From Eubacterium nodatum ATCC 33099 (GTDB lineage: Bacteria; Bacillota; Clostridia; Peptostreptococcales; Anaerovoracaceae): DNA of 64,000 bases. The position numbers were made by a program, and so were the translations under genes. Location of the stretch: contig AZKM01000019.1 in NCBI GenBank assembly GCA_000510425.1, positions 1 to 64,000 on the forward strand, in the 5' to 3' direction. Shown piece after piece: positions 1 to 11,254 of the stretch. Positions within the stretch are counted from its first letter, which is position 1, and each line of letters starts with the position of its first letter. Under the pieces are notes generated by a model that was not told the origin of the DNA, did not search any database, and saw only the letters and a list, made by a program, of their open reading frames with translations.

Positions 1-3000
1 CGGTTCAACCTCTGATATATCATTCTTAACAGCTTCAATGAGTTTTTCCGTTCTTGTAATTTCTTCCGGATAGTTTTTAGCAACCTTGTCCTCTAATCTA
101 TAACGATTGGACTTATAGTTTGCTTCAAGCATTTTAAGTTTTGTAACCTCATTGTCCAAATCCATTTTTTCTTTGATTTTCGGATCCCCTGTGGCAAGAG
201 CTTTAATTTCTGCATAGTTAAGGGAACTTTCGTCCACATCTTCCGCCACTCTGACAGGTGTTTTACTGGTCATTATCTGAGAAATGAACTTCTGCTTATT
301 TTCAATCGTCTGCCACAAATATGCATCAAAGGTGTTCTCCGTAACATAGCGATAGATATTCACTTCCTTATTTTCATTTCCCTGACGAACAATTCTACCC
401 GCACGCTGCTCTAAATCCGCAGGACGCCAAGGGACATCTAAATCATGAAGTGCAATCAGCTTGTTTTGAACATTTGTCCCGGCACCCATTTTTTGTGTTG
501 AACCGAGTAATATCCTCACATCTCCCTTACGCACCTTTGCAAATAGTTCGTCCTTTTGTTTATCTGAATTAGCTTCATGAATAAAGGCTATTTCTTGTTT
601 CGGGATTCCCATTACAACGAGCTTTTCTCTGATGTCATCATAGATATTAAACTCTCCATCGCCTTTCGGTGTGGACATATCGGAAAATAGTAGCTGTGTG
701 GATTTATTCTCCTTGGTCTTATCCCAAATACTAAAGACATTTTTCACGCAAACATTGACTTTGCTGTCCGAATTATCATGAAGTAGGGGATTGATCAGCC
801 TTTGGTCAAGAGCCAGTTTCTTACCGTCATTGGTGATGTTTAACATATTATCTTCATCCGGCTCAACCACTCTATTTCTAACCTTATCCGCTCTTTCAGA
901 TAATCCTTTTAGGATTTCTTTTTGTTCCTCACTCGGCAAGGTCTTAATAACTTCATAGTGTGCTTCAGGTGTTGGAAGATTTAGCATATCCGCTGTTTGA
1001 ATATCTGCTACTTCCTTAAACATACTCATCAGCTCAGGCAGGTTATAGAACTTGGAAAATCTTGTCTTCACTCTGTATCCTGTTCCTTCAGGAGCAAGTT
1101 CAAAGGCGGACTGTGTTTCTCCAAAGGTACTTGCCCAAGCGTCAAAATGCTCCAAGTGATTTTTCTTTAGGTTTTCATACTGAAGATAACGCTGCATGGT
1201 GTAAAGCTCCGTCATAGAGTTTGATACAGGCGTTCCTGTTGCAAAGACAATCCCTTTACCATTTGTCATCTCGTCCATATATCTACACTTCATAAACATA
1301 TCGGAGGACTTAAATGCTTCACTTTGACCGATACCTGCTACATTACGCATTTTTGTATGAAGATACAAATTCTTAAATCCATGTGCTTCATCGACAAAGA
1401 GCTTATCTACGCCGAGTTCTTCAAAGGTAATAACATCATCTTTCTTAAAATCATCATTTAATTTTTCAAGCCTTGCTTCCAGTTTTTTCTTGGTCTTTTC
1501 AAGTTGCTTAACCGTAAAGTTTTGGTTTCTGTCGTGCTTATATTCCTCAATATAGTTCAAAATTTCATCAATCTGATCCTGAATATGTTTCTCCTGATAC
1601 TCTTTGCTCATTGGGATTTTTTCAAACTGCGTATGACCGATTACAACCGCATCATATTCTCCGGTAGCAATCTTTCCAATAAACCTCTTTCTGTTTCTTG
1701 GCTCAAAGTCTTTTTTATCCGCCACCATAATATTGGCTGACGGATATAACTGCATAAATTCTCTGCCTATCTGTCCTGTTAAGTGATTCGGCACAACAAA
1801 TAAAGACTTAGAACACATTCCAAGCCTTTTAGATTCCATTGCGGAAGCGACCATCTCAAAGGTCTTTCCACTTCCTACCACATGAGCAAGTAAGGTATTC
1901 CCTCCGTAAAGGCTTCTTGCAATGGCGTTTCTTTGATGAGGTCTAAGCTCTATTTCCGTATTCATTCCCTCAAAAGAGAGGTTACTTCCGTCATATTCAC
2001 GATTTCGGATAGAGTTAAAACGCTCATTATACAGTTTTACGAGTCTGTTTCTTCTTTCCTGATCGCTAAATATCCAGTTCTTAAATTCTTCTTTTAAAAG
2101 CTCCTGCTTTTGTCCTGCAAGGAGAGTTTCCTTTTTATTTAAGACAGAACTTTTTGAGCCATCCGGATTTTCAATCTGGTCAAATACCTTTGTTTCTTTA
2201 AGGTTTAAGGCATCTTCAATCAGCTTATATCCGTTTACCCTTGATGTACCAAAAGTCATTTCTGCAAGATCGTTACCCTTATCTCTGCTCTTTCCTTCAA
2301 TATTCCATTCACTTGTGAGATTTGAAAATTTAACCTTAATATCCCATTTGGCATAACCCGGAGTTTTCAGTGTTTCAAAGATAAATTTTTCAATGTCCTT
2401 CATCGGTATCCAAGTTGCACCAAGACGAACGCTGATTTCACTTGCTTCCAGTTCTTTCGGTAATACTTTGGTAAGTTCCGATTTTTGATATTCCAAACGG
2501 TTCATCTCATAGCTTATTAGCTCTTTTTCTTTGCCATCTTCCGCATACCCCAGATGAGGTAGTTCTCTTTCTGTTTGTCTTAGCTTTGAAAGATAGCTGT
2601 CAACAATGGCAATTTTATCCCTGATATTTCCTGATAGGTATTCGTCTTTCGTAACATAACCATATTTGTAAGAATCGCTGCCACTGGCACAAGCAAAAGG
2701 TAAATCTCCGTCCTCCAAGTTAAAGGAAAGCGGTCTGTAAAAGTTCTGTTCTTCCCTGATATTTAGATAGATTTCCCCTCGAAGCTCCTCAATCAAAGTC
2801 GGTCTATCTTTTCCTGTCAGGCTTTCCATATATTCAAAGTCCACATAGCCTTTTTCCGACATAGATAACACAAGAGCTTCCAAAGAAGTATCTACATGGT
2901 CGATGGTCTTTGCCTTTGTGATTGTCCTCTTGGAGAATATATCTCCCTTGGCTTTGAAGTTTTCTTCTTCATCAAGGATTTCTATGGAGGAAACAAGCGG

Positions 3001-6000
3001 GAAGTTACTGTCCTCTTTTAAGGCTCTCGTATTACTTAGGTTATTGACATATCCATGCTTTTTAGAAAATCGGTCATAGACTTCATTGAGCTTTTCCTGT
3101 GATTTTTTCACTTCATCCTCTGAAAAATCTTCCTTTTGTTTGTAAATGACATCTTTAAGGGCAGTATTCAGCTCAAGATAATCTTTAATCTTTTCTTTGT
3201 TTTTGTCCGTTATCTCTTTTTTTACAAAAAGAGAATTTTCCCTGTAATACACTTCGTCATCAATGATAGTATATGAAAAATTTTTGACATCATCTGTGGC
3301 AGGGATAGATGTGATTTCATCATCAAGCAGCTCTATTTCCTCATACTTTGCGTTCTTTGATATTTCTGTACCTGCTTTTGTAAGTAATTCCTTTAAGTCA
3401 GCATTTTCTTTCGGTAGACAAGCAAGGGTATTTCCAAATCTTCCTGATACTTCACGCATTGTGCCGAGTACCTGTTCGGGATGATCTACAAAGTATTTGT
3501 TATATACAAGTCCCTTTTCATCTTCAGATAGATGTACCCAGTCCTCATCCCTTTCTCTAATACTATCTCTTTTCTTTAGGAAAATAATGTCCGATGTTAC
3601 TTCCGTTCCTGCAACGCCCTTAAAGGTATCGTTTGGAAGTCTGATGGCTCCTAAAAACTCCGCCCTTGCTGCAATGTATCGTCTGACACTTTCATCCTTT
3701 TTATCCATCGTCCCTGAAGATGTTATAAAAGCGATAATACCGCCATTTCTGACTTTATCAATGGACTTGGCAAAGAAATAATCATGTATCAGGAAGTTAT
3801 TTTTGTTGTACTCTCTGTCATTGAGCCTGTATTCTCCGAACGGCACGTTTCCAATCACCGCATCAAAGAAGTTATTGGAAAAGGAAGTTTCCTCAAATCC
3901 TTTAATCTGTATATCACTTTCAGGATATAGAAGTTTTCCAATTCGACCGCTTACCGAGTCAAGCTCTACACCGTAAAATTTGGACTTTTTCATTTCATCA
4001 GGAAGATTACCGATAAAGTTTCCGATGCCCATTGACGGCTCTAAGATATTACCACTCTTAAAGCCCATTCCTGAGAGGGTAGAGTAGATACTGTCAATGA
4101 CTGTTTTAGGCGTATAAAAAGCTGTTAAGGTTGATTCCTTAGCAGCTTCGTATTCTGATGGCGATAGATTTTCTTTTAAGAATGCTCTTGCTTCTTTCCA
4201 TTGACCACCTCTTTCTTCATCAAATACTTCAGATAATCCTCCCCAACCGACATATTTTACCAAGACTTCCTGAGCTGTATTGTCAAGCTCTCTTTGTCCA
4301 CTCTCCACTCGTTTAAGCATGGAGATTGCTTCAAGGTTTTGGTTTAACCTTTCACTTGGCGTTAATTTTTCAGGGAGGATTTCTTCGGTAATCTTAAAGT
4401 TATGAGCTTCTATTTTAGGTTTTTCTGCCTTTTCATCAATATCTTGAATCGTATCTTTAGCTTTCGTGTATGTCAGATTTTCAAATATTCTCTCAAGGTC
4501 GCTATCCAAACGATAGGGAATGACATCGGATCCGGTTATCATACCGCCGAGATATTCGGTATTGTCCATAACCGTTACGGTCTTTAGGTTGTTTCCCATA
4601 TTGTCAAAGCGGGTAATGGTACAGTCCTTATCCTTGTATTTCACTTCATCGCCAACTAAAAAGCTCGGTCTTTCAAGGCTTATCTTTCTTAATAGCTCCT
4701 CATTATTCATAAACGGTACGATTGCAATTTGCCTATTTCCATCTCTTGCCGGATAAAGCCATACCTCCGGCTTTCCGTTTACTTTATTTTTTTCAATATC
4801 CCTTGCGATATATGCTTCATGGTCAAAATAGACGGTATCACCTTGTTTCACTGCAAATTGTTCTGCAAGACTTTCTTCTTTTTCATTCAGCTCTACTTCT
4901 TCCTTTTGCTGAATGTAGTCAAACAGGGTAGATTGGACAGGACTTTTTTCATCAGGTGAAGTTCCTTTGTTCTCGGTATCCTCTGTACTAACTCCTGACA
5001 ACCTGCTCCTGTCGTTGATAATACCCTCGGCTTCTTCTAATGAAATTCCCATTTCATCGCTAAGATAAAAGATGTCCTGTTCCTTTTGATTATCTTTTGA
5101 GGAAAGCTGTCCGTTAAATACTCGGTCTATTTCTTCCTCGCTCATCTGTTTTACAAGCTCGGTATCTTTGATTTCTTGAAAAGTCTTTGGAAAATCTTCC
5201 AACACAAGTCTTTGAGCATTAAGTTCTTTCAATTCATTCAGATTGAAATATCCCCATTCAGGTTCAATCCCTAAAACAAGACCAAAAGCATCACCGCTTT
5301 CTCTGTCGTACTCCGTCATATACCAAGTCCAGTTAGAACGGAAAGGAATGATATATGCTGCATGAACTTCCTTATCCGCTAAATCAATTTCTTCCTGTGC
5401 GTAAAGCTCCGGTACTCTTTTCAGCATTTCCTCAGTCATCAAGTTTTCAGGATTATCTTTTGAGTAATAGCTTGGTTTCTGAACTTCCTCTCTCTTTTCC
5501 TCTACCGTCTTTTCTTCAAGATAAAGATTTTTAGAAAGCAGCTCATCAATATGCTTTGCCACACTTGACCAAGTAAGAAAAACATCACTGCAATCTTTCT
5601 TCTGTAATTTAAGTCCCTTAGCATCGTGCCATTCATCACTTCCCATTGCCCCTGAAACAGCATGAGAGCTTCCCCCGATGCCATACTCATCTTTTAGGAA
5701 ATTAGCTTTTTCTTGAAGTGTATGGTTTTCTTTGAAGAATTTGGTGATTCGCTCTTTTCCCTTATCTATTCCGCTTCCTCTTGAAATTGCAGCAAAGACT
5801 TCATCTTCTGTAATAAATGGATTTGCTTTAGGAAGCTCTATCAGATTGGTACTATATTCCTTTCGTGGCAGCTCAAGTTCCTGTAATCTCTGATAAAGGC
5901 TATCTACCTTGTGGTAGTGAAATCTTAGTACATCTCTATTTTCTTTATATCCTGCTAAAAACCTGCTGTATTCTTTGATTGTTTCTTTCAGATACTCAGG

Positions 6001-7761
6001 ATTTTTTAATGCCTCAGACAATTTTTTCGTTTCTTCCGGAAAGCCACCACCTCTTTCTATAAAATCAAAATATCCCTGTGCTTTTCCTTCTTCGCTTAAA
6101 TCGTGATATAGATACCATAGGGATTCTGAAATTCTATCTCTTTCATAATCAAGGGATTCAGAAAGTTCTACATTTGTGGCAAACTCTCCGGTTTCCAAAA
6201 GCTCATTTATCCTACTTGCTGCATCATTCCAGCTTAAAATTTGCGTATCATCTTCTCTTGCTGAAGTCCCATAAGCTAAATGAATGCCTTTATCCGAATA
6301 CCAGGAAGATGCCTCTCTTTCATCAATGTAAAATCCGTTTCCACCCCCAAAGGTATCTTTGAGGTATTCTCCTAATTCTTCATTGCTCTTTCCTTTGGAA
6401 AACTCTGATATAACGGGAAGCCTACCACCATCATGGTTTCCTCCGTTAATAAGGATAGTGTCTATGTCTTTCTGATTAAGAGGAATAGTAAGCCTCATCT
6501 GTCCATAAGAATTTTCAGGCAAAGAAAAAGAAGCCTTATCAGCTTCTCTTATCTCTGCTTCAGTATTTTCTTTTAGATTTCCACGATTTCCTTGACGGTC
6601 ATCTCTTTCAGTGCTGAAATCATCGCCCCATACTGCGGATTGCTCTCGCTCTCTATTTTCCAAGCTTTCATCAGTTTCGGTTTCTCTGTTCTCATAAACG
6701 CTATCGCCTGTTTCTGAATGTCCATCAGGTGTTCTGTCAGCTTCTTCTCCTTGTATAGATCCACTAACATCTCGAAGCGGCTCTGCTCCTCGCTCTGTGA
6801 AAGGTAATCCAGCCTCATCACTGCGTAGGTCGGATTCGGGTATTCCTCGATGAATTCCGTCTGTTCCTCCAAACTGTTCAGTGTATTCTCCCTGATTTTG
6901 CCTGCTATCTCGTCCGTACTCTCCATTTCGGAGAACTCGCTCTGTTTCACTAATTCTTTTCGTATCATCTCGTCGAAGTACATTTTCTTCTACCTCCTCA
7001 ATTTCTTCTTTAATCCTATTATATCCTGCTTCTTTATTTCTTAAAACTTCTTTTTGCTTCTCAAGCTCTTTGCTCTTTTGAATGGTTGTATCTATGATAC
7101 TTCCGCTAATATCCGATACCGTTTCTCCAACACTCATAAGGGAAATGGTATCAAGCCTTGAAATATTTTCTCTCAACAGTTCATAATCTACCGGATAATC
7201 CACCTTAAACCTTGAAGCTACCGCATAACTCACTGAATCTCTCACAAACTTAGTAAAGGATATTCTGTCCTCATCAGTGATTCTAAGCTCATTCATCAGG
7301 CTGTCTATCTTTTCATCACCGTAAATTCTGCTTAAAGAAAAGATATTTTCAAGATTACTTTCGCTTTCTTCATAGCCTTCGCTTGCTATCATTTCCTTTA
7401 AGACATCTTGATGGGCTTCTTTATCAAATTTCCAAAGATTTACCTCATTAACATCTCTGTTCCTTGAAACGGTTTGACTTATATCAAAGATGTAGTCCAC
7501 TTTTTTATATGTGCCGTAGTCCTCTAAAATCGGAATCCCTTTCTGTCCTCGTACAACGGTTCGATGAAAGCGTTCACGCCAATAGTCGAACTTGGCACAG
7601 GCTGTTGCTTCAGGATTTTTATCATAGATACTTAATTGACTTCTAAAGTCATATCTTTGATTGTTCCCGACAACCTTCAGGAGCTTTAAATATTCCGCTT
7701 CACTATGCAGAATGTCCTGTTTTACAAGCTCCAAAATGTTATGAAAATCATTGATTCGCAT
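1..7761 (-). CDS. Giant conjugative-element methylase-helicase (copy 1, C-terminus beyond window)
   Basis: Very large ICE protein combining an N6-adenine-type DNA methylase and an SNF2/DEAH helicase, probably acting on element DNA around transfer; its exact role is unproven. The start at 7761 follows GGAGGTAAAA. The frame is the same at 7761 and at base 1, so I see no net frameshift; by alignment with the copy at 55280-64000 about 360 C-terminal residues lie outside. Visible parts: N-terminal domain with a DYWRERF-type stretch; Arg/Asp/Glu-rich linker around residues 260-400; methylase region near residues 1240-1310; helicase with GSGKT near residue 1960, a DEAH box and the motif [12 protein letters not shown]. 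The linker holds an out-of-frame nested gene. In stretches compared by eye it is roughly 85-90% identical in DNA to copy 2. It is the last ICE 1 gene visible, following topB and a small methyltransferase gene. Confidence 0.93.
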   Translation of the reverse strand, partial: MRINDFHNILELVKQDILHSEAEYLKLLKVVGNNQRYDFRSQLSIYDKNPEATACAKFDYWRERFHRTVVRGQKGIPILEDYGTYKKVDYIFDISQTVSRNRDVNEVNLWKFDKEAHQDVLKEMIASEGYEESESNLENIFSLSRIYGDEKIDSLMNELRITDEDRISFTKFVRDSVSYAVASRFKVDYPVDYELLRENISRLDTISLMSVGETVSDISGSIIDTTIQKSKELEKQKEVLRNKEAGYNRIKEEIEEVEENVLRRDDTKRISETERVLRNGEYGRDSRQNQGEYTEQFGGTDGIHRGIPESDLRSDEAGLPFTERGAEPLRDVSGSIQGEEADRTPDGHSETGDSVYENRETETDESLENREREQSAVWGDDFSTERDDRQGNRGNLKENTEAEIREADKASFSLPENSYGQMRLTIPLNQKDIDTILINGGNHDGGRLPVISEFSKGKSNEELGEYLKDTFGGGNGFYIDEREASSWYSDKGIHLAYGTSAREDDTQILSWNDAASRINELLETGEFATNVELSESLDYERDRISESLWYLYHDLSEEGKAQGYFDFIERGGGFPEETKKLSEALKNPEYLKETIKEYSRFLAGYKENRDVLRFHYHKVDSLYQRLQELELPRKEYSTNLIELPKANPFITEDEVFAAISRGSGIDKGKERITKFFKENHTLQEKANFLKDEYGIGGSSHAVSGAMGSDEWHDAKGLKLQKKDCSDVFLTWSSVAKHIDELLSKNLYLEEKTVEEKREEVQKPSYYSKDNPENLMTEEMLKRVPELYAQEEIDLADKEVHAAYIIPFRSNWTWYMTEYDRESGDAFGLVLGIEPEWGYFNLNELKELNAQRLVLEDFPKTFQEIKDTELVKQMSEEEIDRVFNGQLSSKDNQKEQDIFYLSDEMGISLEEAEGIINDRSRLSGVSTEDTENKGTSPDEKSPVQSTLFDYIQQKEEVELNEKEESLAEQFAVKQGDTVYFDHEAYIARDIEKNKVNGKPEVWLYPARDGNRQIAIVPFMNNEELLRKISLERPSFLVGDEVKYKDKDCTITRFDNMGNNLKTVTVMDNTEYLGGMITGSDVIPYRLDSDLERIFENLTYTKAKDTIQDIDEKAEKPKIEAHNFKITEEILPEKLTPSERLNQNLEAISMLKRVESGQRELDNTAQEVLVKYVGWGGLSEVFDEERGGQWKEARAFLKENLSPSEYEAAKESTLTAFYTPKTVIDSIYSTLSGMGFKSGNILEPSMGIGNFIGNLPDEMKKSKFYGVELDSVSGRIGKLLYPESDIQIKGFEETSFSNNFFDAVIGNVPFGEYRLNDREYNKNNFLIHDYFFAKSIDKVRNGGIIAFITSSGTMDKKDESVRRYIAARAEFLGAIRLPNDTFKGVAGTEVTSDIIFLKKRDSIRERDEDWVHLSEDEKGLVYNKYFVDHPEQVLGTMREVSGRFGNTLACLPKENADLKELLTKAGTEISKNAKYEEIELLDDEITSIPATDDVKNFSYTIIDDEVYYRENSLFVKKEITDKNKEKIKDYLELNTALKDVIYKQKEDFSEDEVKKSQEKLNEVYDRFSKKHGYVNNLSNTRALKEDSNFPLVSSIEILDEEENFKAKGDIFSKRTITKAKTIDHVDTSLEALVLSMSEKGYVDFEYMESLTGKDRPTLIEELRGEIYLNIREEQNFYRPLSFNLEDGDLPFACASGSDSYKYGYVTKDEYLSGNIRDKIAIVDSYLSKLRQTERELPHLGYAEDGKEKELISYEMNRLEYQKSELTKVLPKELEASEISVRLGATWIPMKDIEKFIFETLKTPGYAKWDIKVKFSNLTSEWNIEGKSRDKGNDLAEMTFGTSRVNGYKLIEDALNLKETKVFDQIENPDGSKSSVLNKKETLLAGQKQELLKEEFKNWIFSDQERRNRLVKLYNERFNSIRNREYDGSNLSFEGMNTEIELRPHQRNAIARSLYGGNTLLAHVVGSGKTFEMVASAMESKRLGMCSKSLFVVPNHLTGQIGREFMQLYPSANIMVADKKDFEPRNRKRFIGKIATGEYDAVVIGHTQFEKIPMSKEYQEKHIQDQIDEILNYIEEYKHDRNQNFTVKQLEKTKKKLEARLEKLNDDFKKDDVITFEELGVDKLFVDEAHGFKNLYLHTKMRNVAGIGQSEAFKSSDMFMKCRYMDEMTNGKGIVFATGTPVSNSMTELYTMQRYLQYENLKKNHLEHFDAWASTFGETQSAFELAPEGTGYRVKTRFSKFYNLPELMSMFKEVADIQTADMLNLPTPEAHYEVIKTLPSEEQKEILKGLSERADKVRNRVVEPDEDNMLNITNDGKKLALDQRLINPLLHDNSDSKVNVCVKNVFSIWDKTKENKSTQLLFSDMSTPKGDGEFNIYDDIREKLVVMGIPKQEIAFIHEANSDKQKDELFAKVRKGDVRILLGSTQKMGAGTNVQNKLIALHDLDVPWRPADLEQRAGRIVRQGNENKEVNIYRYVTENTFDAYLWQTIENKQKFISQIMTSKTPVRVAEDVDESSLNYAEIKALATGDPKIKEKMDLDNEVTKLKMLEANYKSNRYRLEDKVAKNYPEEITRTEKLIEAVKNDISEVEP
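6573..6983 (-). CDS. tnpV: Nested TnpV-like protein, out of frame inside the giant gene (copy 1)
   Basis: A 136-residue ORF in the +1 frame relative to the giant gene. It starts at ATG 6983 and is preceded by GAGGAGGT (plus-strand cctcc at 6993-6997) with 9 bases of spacing. The C-terminal two thirds looks like the TnpV family of transposon-encoded small proteins: a YAVMRLDYL segment, then [14 protein letters not shown], then a hydrophobic/charged end with [11 protein letters not shown]. The same ORF occurs in the second giant gene at 62821-63228, with about 85% identical residues and the same ribosome binding site. Differences between the copies concentrate at its third codon positions, which argues that it is translated. 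TnpV has no established biochemical function. The family assignment is from memory of its consensus. Confidence 0.72.
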   Translation of the reverse strand: MYFDEMIRKELVKQSEFSEMESTDEIAGKIRENTLNSLEEQTEFIEEYPNPTYAVMRLDYLSQSEEQSRFEMLVDLYKEKKLTEHLMDIQKQAIAFMRTEKPKLMKAWKIESESNPQYGAMISALKEMTVKEIVEI

Positions 7762-7810
7762 TTTTACCTCCTTCTTCTAATTCCCCCGATTTCGAGGGAT
7801 TTAAACTAAA

Positions 7811-8362
7811 TTATTTTATCCACCTAAGCTCTGTTATTCCTGTATAGCCCACCTCCCATATAAACCATGCAAAAGCGATGGCACTGCTTTTATATTTTTC
7901 AAATTCAGCATTCTTAGCACAATTAAGCCTTTTGGAAAATACATATACTCTTTCAGGCGGATATTTTTTAAACATCTCATATCTTTTTTGTCCTTCCAAA
8001 AATGCCAAACGAAAAAGCATCGCTATTTTTGTTCCTGATTTAGATATTTCAAGAGCGTGTTTTATAAACTTGTCAGCACAAAAATAGGGCGGATTAGTTA
8101 CTATGTCTAAGGTATTTTCTTTAACTGTGAAAAAATCTACTTCTCTTTCTTCTCCATAACCTCTGTAACAAATATCTGTCGCTTTCACTTTATATCCATA
8201 TTCTTTAAGCACCTTACCAATATGTCCTTGTCCGCACGCAGGCTCATAGACTGTTGTTCTGAATTTTTCTCTATTTAAAAGTTCTTCTATGGCTCTTTTA
8301 TCAGTTGCATAAAAATCTAAAATCTCTCTATTTTCATCAAGTTTCATTAAAGTATCAAACAT
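7811..8362 (-). CDS. Small DNA adenine methyltransferase-like protein
   Basis: A 183-residue class I SAM-dependent methyltransferase fold. Motif I appears as EPACGQGHIGKVL (residues about 40-52) and the catalytic motif as TNPPYF (about 88-93), the NPPY signature of N6-adenine or N4-cytosine methyltransferases. It has no target-recognition domain and is shorter than a typical free-standing DNA methylase, so it may be specialised or accessory. ATG 8362 follows AGAGG with 8 bases of spacing. It lies 3 bases after the topB stop and 49 bases before the giant gene, so it is probably cotranscribed with them. A role in protecting transferred DNA from restriction is an inference. Confidence 0.75.
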   Translation of the reverse strand: MFDTLMKLDENREILDFYATDKRAIEELLNREKFRTTVYEPACGQGHIGKVLKEYGYKVKATDICYRGYGEEREVDFFTVKENTLDIVTNPPYFCADKFIKHALEISKSGTKIAMLFRLAFLEGQKRYEMFKKYPPERVYVFSKRLNCAKNAEFEKYKSSAIAFAWFIWEVGYTGITELRWIK

Positions 8363-8365
8363 AGG

Positions 8366-10075
8366 CTAAACCTCTTTATACTTAGTTATAGTATTTTTTA
8401 TTTCCGCCTCTATACCCTCCAAAAACTCTTTTTTGGAAGATTTGCCCTGTGCTATATCAGACAACTCCATTTCCCACTGTGCCGTCATTTCTGCTGATTT
8501 AAAGTTATCTGCAACAATCTCAATCAGGCTTTTTCCTTTCGGTGTTGCAATCAAATTTTTCTTATCCCTTTCAATAAAGCCTTTGTAGATCAAGTTCTCT
8601 ATGATTCCGGCACGAGTTGCAGGAGTTCCCAGTCCTTTTCGTTCGACTTCCACATTCTTGTCTAAACTGTCATTTCCGGCTATCTCCATCGCCTTTAAAA
8701 GTGTGTCCTCTGTAAAGTGTTTCGGAGCTTGAGTGTACTTTTCTTTAATCTCTTTCTCCTTTATTTCAAGGACATCTCCCACATTTACCTCCGGCAAAAC
8801 AGATTCCTCATTTTTCTTAGACATATATTCTTTCAAATACTTTGTAAAGCCCTCATCTACAATTACCTTACCTGAGCTTGTAAACTCAAAGCCGTCAAAT
8901 TCAGCTACAATCTTCGTTGTATTTTCCACTAAAGGATAGCCCACACTTGCATGGAGCTTATTAGAAATCAGTCGATATACCTTTGCTTCACTCTCAGGAA
9001 TACCCGATAAATCTTCACTCAGTGAGCTTACTGTAGGAATAATCGCATGATGATCCGTAACCTTTTTTGAGTTAAACACCGTCTTGATACGACCTGTATC
9101 AAAGTCATTTTTGCCCAAAATATTATTGACGGTACTTGTAATCATATCTTCAGTAAGGCATCTGCTGTCTGTTCTTGGATAGGTAATCAGCTTCTTTTCA
9201 TACAAACTTTGAGCATAGTCGAGAGTTTGCTTTGCAGAATATCCAAAATACTTATTGCACTCTCTTTGAAGTGTCGTAAGGTCAAATGGCAAGTCAGGCT
9301 TAGTAACTTTTTCTTTCTGAATCACATCCGTAATTTCTATTCTGTTTTCGAGTAAATTTTTAATCTGTTCCGCCACTTCCAAGCTGTCAATTCGTTCTGT
9401 CGAAAGCGTAAAGCCGTTAAGTTCAAGTTCTACCGTATAGTATTTTTCTTTCTTAAAGTTGGCTATCTCGTCATCTCTTTTTACAATCATGGAAAGGGTA
9501 GGTGTCTGAACTCTCCCAACACTGTAATTTTGCTTATATAAGCAAGAATAGAGCCTGCTGATGTTCATTCCAACAAGCCAGTCGGCAACCGCTCTTGCCT
9601 GTGCTGATTCAAAGAGATTATCATAAACATTTCCGTCTTTTAGATTATCAAAGCCCTCTTTAATAGCACTATCTTCCATGGAGGAAATCCAAAGCCTTTT
9701 CATCTTCTTTTTGCAGTTTGACTGAAGATATACAAGTCTAAAGATAGCTTCTCCCTCCCGTCCTGCATCGCAGGCATTGATAACTGTATCAATCTCCTTA
9801 TCATTCATCAGCTTTTTAAGAGTGTTAAACTGCTTTTTTGTCGCCTTTGCCACATCATACTGATATTCACTTGGAATAATCGGTAAATCCGCCATATTCC
9901 ACTTGGTATACTTTTCATCATAAGCATCGGGATTTGCCATTTGAATTAAATGTCCCACGCACCAAGATACTTTATAGCCGTTTCCCTCATAGTATCCGTC
10001 CTTTTTATTCTTTGCTCCAATCACTTTGGCAATGGATAGTGCAACGCTCGGTTTTTCTGCTATCACTAACTTCAT
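8366..10075 (-). CDS. topB: DNA topoisomerase III (type IA) of the ICE
   Basis: Type IA topoisomerase that relaxes or decatenates single-stranded regions; ICE copies accompany replication and transfer. The N-terminal TOPRIM domain starts MKLVIAEKPSVA and contains NACDAGREGE; the active-site region is ITYPRTDSRCL, with the catalytic Tyr before PRTDS. I place the start at ATG 10075, giving 569 residues; an in-frame ATG 24 bases upstream overlaps the GGAGG at 10087-10091. The protein ends soon after the core domain (AQWEMELSDIAQG, then a short tail), with no C-terminal zinc fingers visible, which is typical of short mobile-element TopB proteins. It lies between the DUF4366 gene and the small methyltransferase. 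Confidence 0.95.
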   Translation of the reverse strand: MKLVIAEKPSVALSIAKVIGAKNKKDGYYEGNGYKVSWCVGHLIQMANPDAYDEKYTKWNMADLPIIPSEYQYDVAKATKKQFNTLKKLMNDKEIDTVINACDAGREGEAIFRLVYLQSNCKKKMKRLWISSMEDSAIKEGFDNLKDGNVYDNLFESAQARAVADWLVGMNISRLYSCLYKQNYSVGRVQTPTLSMIVKRDDEIANFKKEKYYTVELELNGFTLSTERIDSLEVAEQIKNLLENRIEITDVIQKEKVTKPDLPFDLTTLQRECNKYFGYSAKQTLDYAQSLYEKKLITYPRTDSRCLTEDMITSTVNNILGKNDFDTGRIKTVFNSKKVTDHHAIIPTVSSLSEDLSGIPESEAKVYRLISNKLHASVGYPLVENTTKIVAEFDGFEFTSSGKVIVDEGFTKYLKEYMSKKNEESVLPEVNVGDVLEIKEKEIKEKYTQAPKHFTEDTLLKAMEIAGNDSLDKNVEVERKGLGTPATRAGIIENLIYKGFIERDKKNLIATPKGKSLIEIVADNFKSAEMTAQWEMELSDIAQGKSSKKEFLEGIEAEIKNTITKYKEV

Positions 10076-10105
10076 TTTTCGCTTTTCCTCCTTTTTCAAT
10101 AAAGT

Positions 10106-10133
10106 AGGGCGAAAGATTTTACTCTCTCGCCCT
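10106..10133 (-). promoter_or_regulatory. Intergenic hairpin between DUF4366 and topB
   Basis: An inverted repeat, 10106-10115 against 10124-10133, forms a 10-bp GC-rich stem (one G-T pair) with an 8-base loop. It is not followed by a clean T-run on the minus strand, so it is more likely an RNA-processing or attenuation structure than a full terminator. Confidence 0.5.
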
Positions 10134-10165
10134 GTGTTTTACAGCAAATAGTATCTTTTTTACTC

Positions 10166-11023
10166 CTAATCTTCTTCGCTGTCCTCTGTTTCATCTTCCA
10201 GTTCCTGATTTTCAACTTCTTCATTTTCCGTTTCTTCACTGCCTTCCGCTTCCGAGAAGAAATCATCATCTTCCTCTAAGGCTTCCAGTTCCTTATCTTC
10301 TTTCTTTTTTGCCACCTTAAAATAATAGCCCGCTCCCAATGCCCCCAAAGTTACAAGAGCAAGCAGGATATATGTTCCGGTGCTGCTTTTTTCTTCCTTT
10401 TTTTCAGGCTTTGCTTCTTCTTTCGGTTCGTCCTTTATGGGTTCTTCCTTGACTACTTCTTTCGGTTTTTCCTTTGCTTCAACCATATTGAGCAAATCAT
10501 CTTCGGAAACTTCGGTAAGGAGCATTACATTTTCTCCCTGTTCATCATGATTGATAATGAGGTGAAAAGTCTTACCGTTCTTCGTCTTAAAGGTAATAAA
10601 CTGTCTGGCATCCGCAGAATATTTATCTGTTTCTTTGTTATCGCTACTATCTCCATGATGAATGGGATACTCCTGATTGGCATTGTTTACATTCTCCGTA
10701 ACACTTGCCCTTGATTTGGTAGGTTCGGTCGGAATCCCTTTATTGGTATTGGTTATTTCTCCGTTTGAAGCCATTTTTTGCTTTAAATTCTCCGGCTCTT
10801 TTGCAGTCAACTTGTTCGGATAACGCACTTCTTTTTCTTCTTCCTTTTTAATAACTGTAATTTCCGGTTTTTTCGGTTCTTCTTTTAGTGTTTCCTGTGC
10901 TGCTTCTTTTTCATCAACCTGTGCATAGGCTACCGATGGGTAAGATGCCATAATGACCGTAACAGCAAGAAGTAACGCTGTCATTAACCTTGTAAATACC
11001 TTATTTTTCATAACTGTTCTCAT
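10166..11023 (-). CDS. DUF4366 / CD1107-family mobile element surface protein
   Basis: A 285-residue membrane-anchored protein typical of clostridial ICE transfer operons. It has an N-terminal signal peptide (FTRLMTALLLAVTVIMASY, cleavage likely after AYA), a Lys/Glu-rich extracellular segment, a conserved core near residues 140-180 (ARQFITFKTKNGKTFHLIINH), a single transmembrane segment near residues 222-240 (TGTYILLALVTLGALGAGYY) and an extremely acidic cytoplasmic tail. ATG 11023 follows GGAG at 7 bases and overlaps the end of the DUF4315 gene by 23 bases, which suggests translational coupling. Molecular function is unknown; its position after the NlpC/P60 hydrolase and before topB fits a mating-channel accessory. 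Confidence 0.88.
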   Translation of the reverse strand: MRTVMKNKVFTRLMTALLLAVTVIMASYPSVAYAQVDEKEAAQETLKEEPKKPEITVIKKEEEKEVRYPNKLTAKEPENLKQKMASNGEITNTNKGIPTEPTKSRASVTENVNNANQEYPIHHGDSSDNKETDKYSADARQFITFKTKNGKTFHLIINHDEQGENVMLLTEVSEDDLLNMVEAKEKPKEVVKEEPIKDEPKEEAKPEKKEEKSSTGTYILLALVTLGALGAGYYFKVAKKKEDKELEALEEDDDFFSEAEGSEETENEEVENQELEDETEDSEED

Positions 11024-11237
11024 CTGTTTTCTCCTTTTTTATTTCCGTTTGTTCTTTTTTAACCTTTGCCATTAAATCTGTAATCGTAATATTGTTTTTT
11101 CTGCAAATGGCAATGATTTCTTCATTTTCAAGTTCTTCTTCACGAATCAATAAAGGCTCCAATTCTTCATCAATCAGAGCCTTTTTATCCTTTAACTTTT
11201 GAATTTTGTTTTTCACTGCTGTAAGTTCTTTTTTCAC
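11001..11237 (-). CDS. DUF4315 family protein
   Basis: A 78-residue predicted coiled-coil protein of the DUF4315 family: Lys/Glu heptads in residues 1-45, then a short ITITDLMAKV helix. The start is GTG at 11237. It follows the NlpC/P60 gene by 17 bases and overlaps the DUF4366 gene by 23 bases. The order DUF4315, DUF4366, topB is characteristic of Tn1549-like elements. No activity is known; its role in transfer is inferred from position only. Confidence 0.85.
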   Translation of the reverse strand: MKKELTAVKNKIQKLKDKKALIDEELEPLLIREEELENEEIIAICRKNNITITDLMAKVKKEQTEIKKEKTDENSYEK

Positions 11238-11254
11238 ATTTTACCGTCCTTTCT

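Noticed and set aside
5502..5690. Out-of-frame ORF (62 aa) conserved in the second giant gene at 61753-61938
   Set aside because: Unlike the tnpV-like case, there is no ribosome site, and the giant frame here encodes a conserved domain ([13 protein letters not shown]...), which explains the conservation.
1..7761. Assembly duplication of the giant gene
   Set aside because: The two copies differ at many positions, mostly synonymous, and by indels in multiples of three, so they are genuine related genes rather than a repeat artefact.
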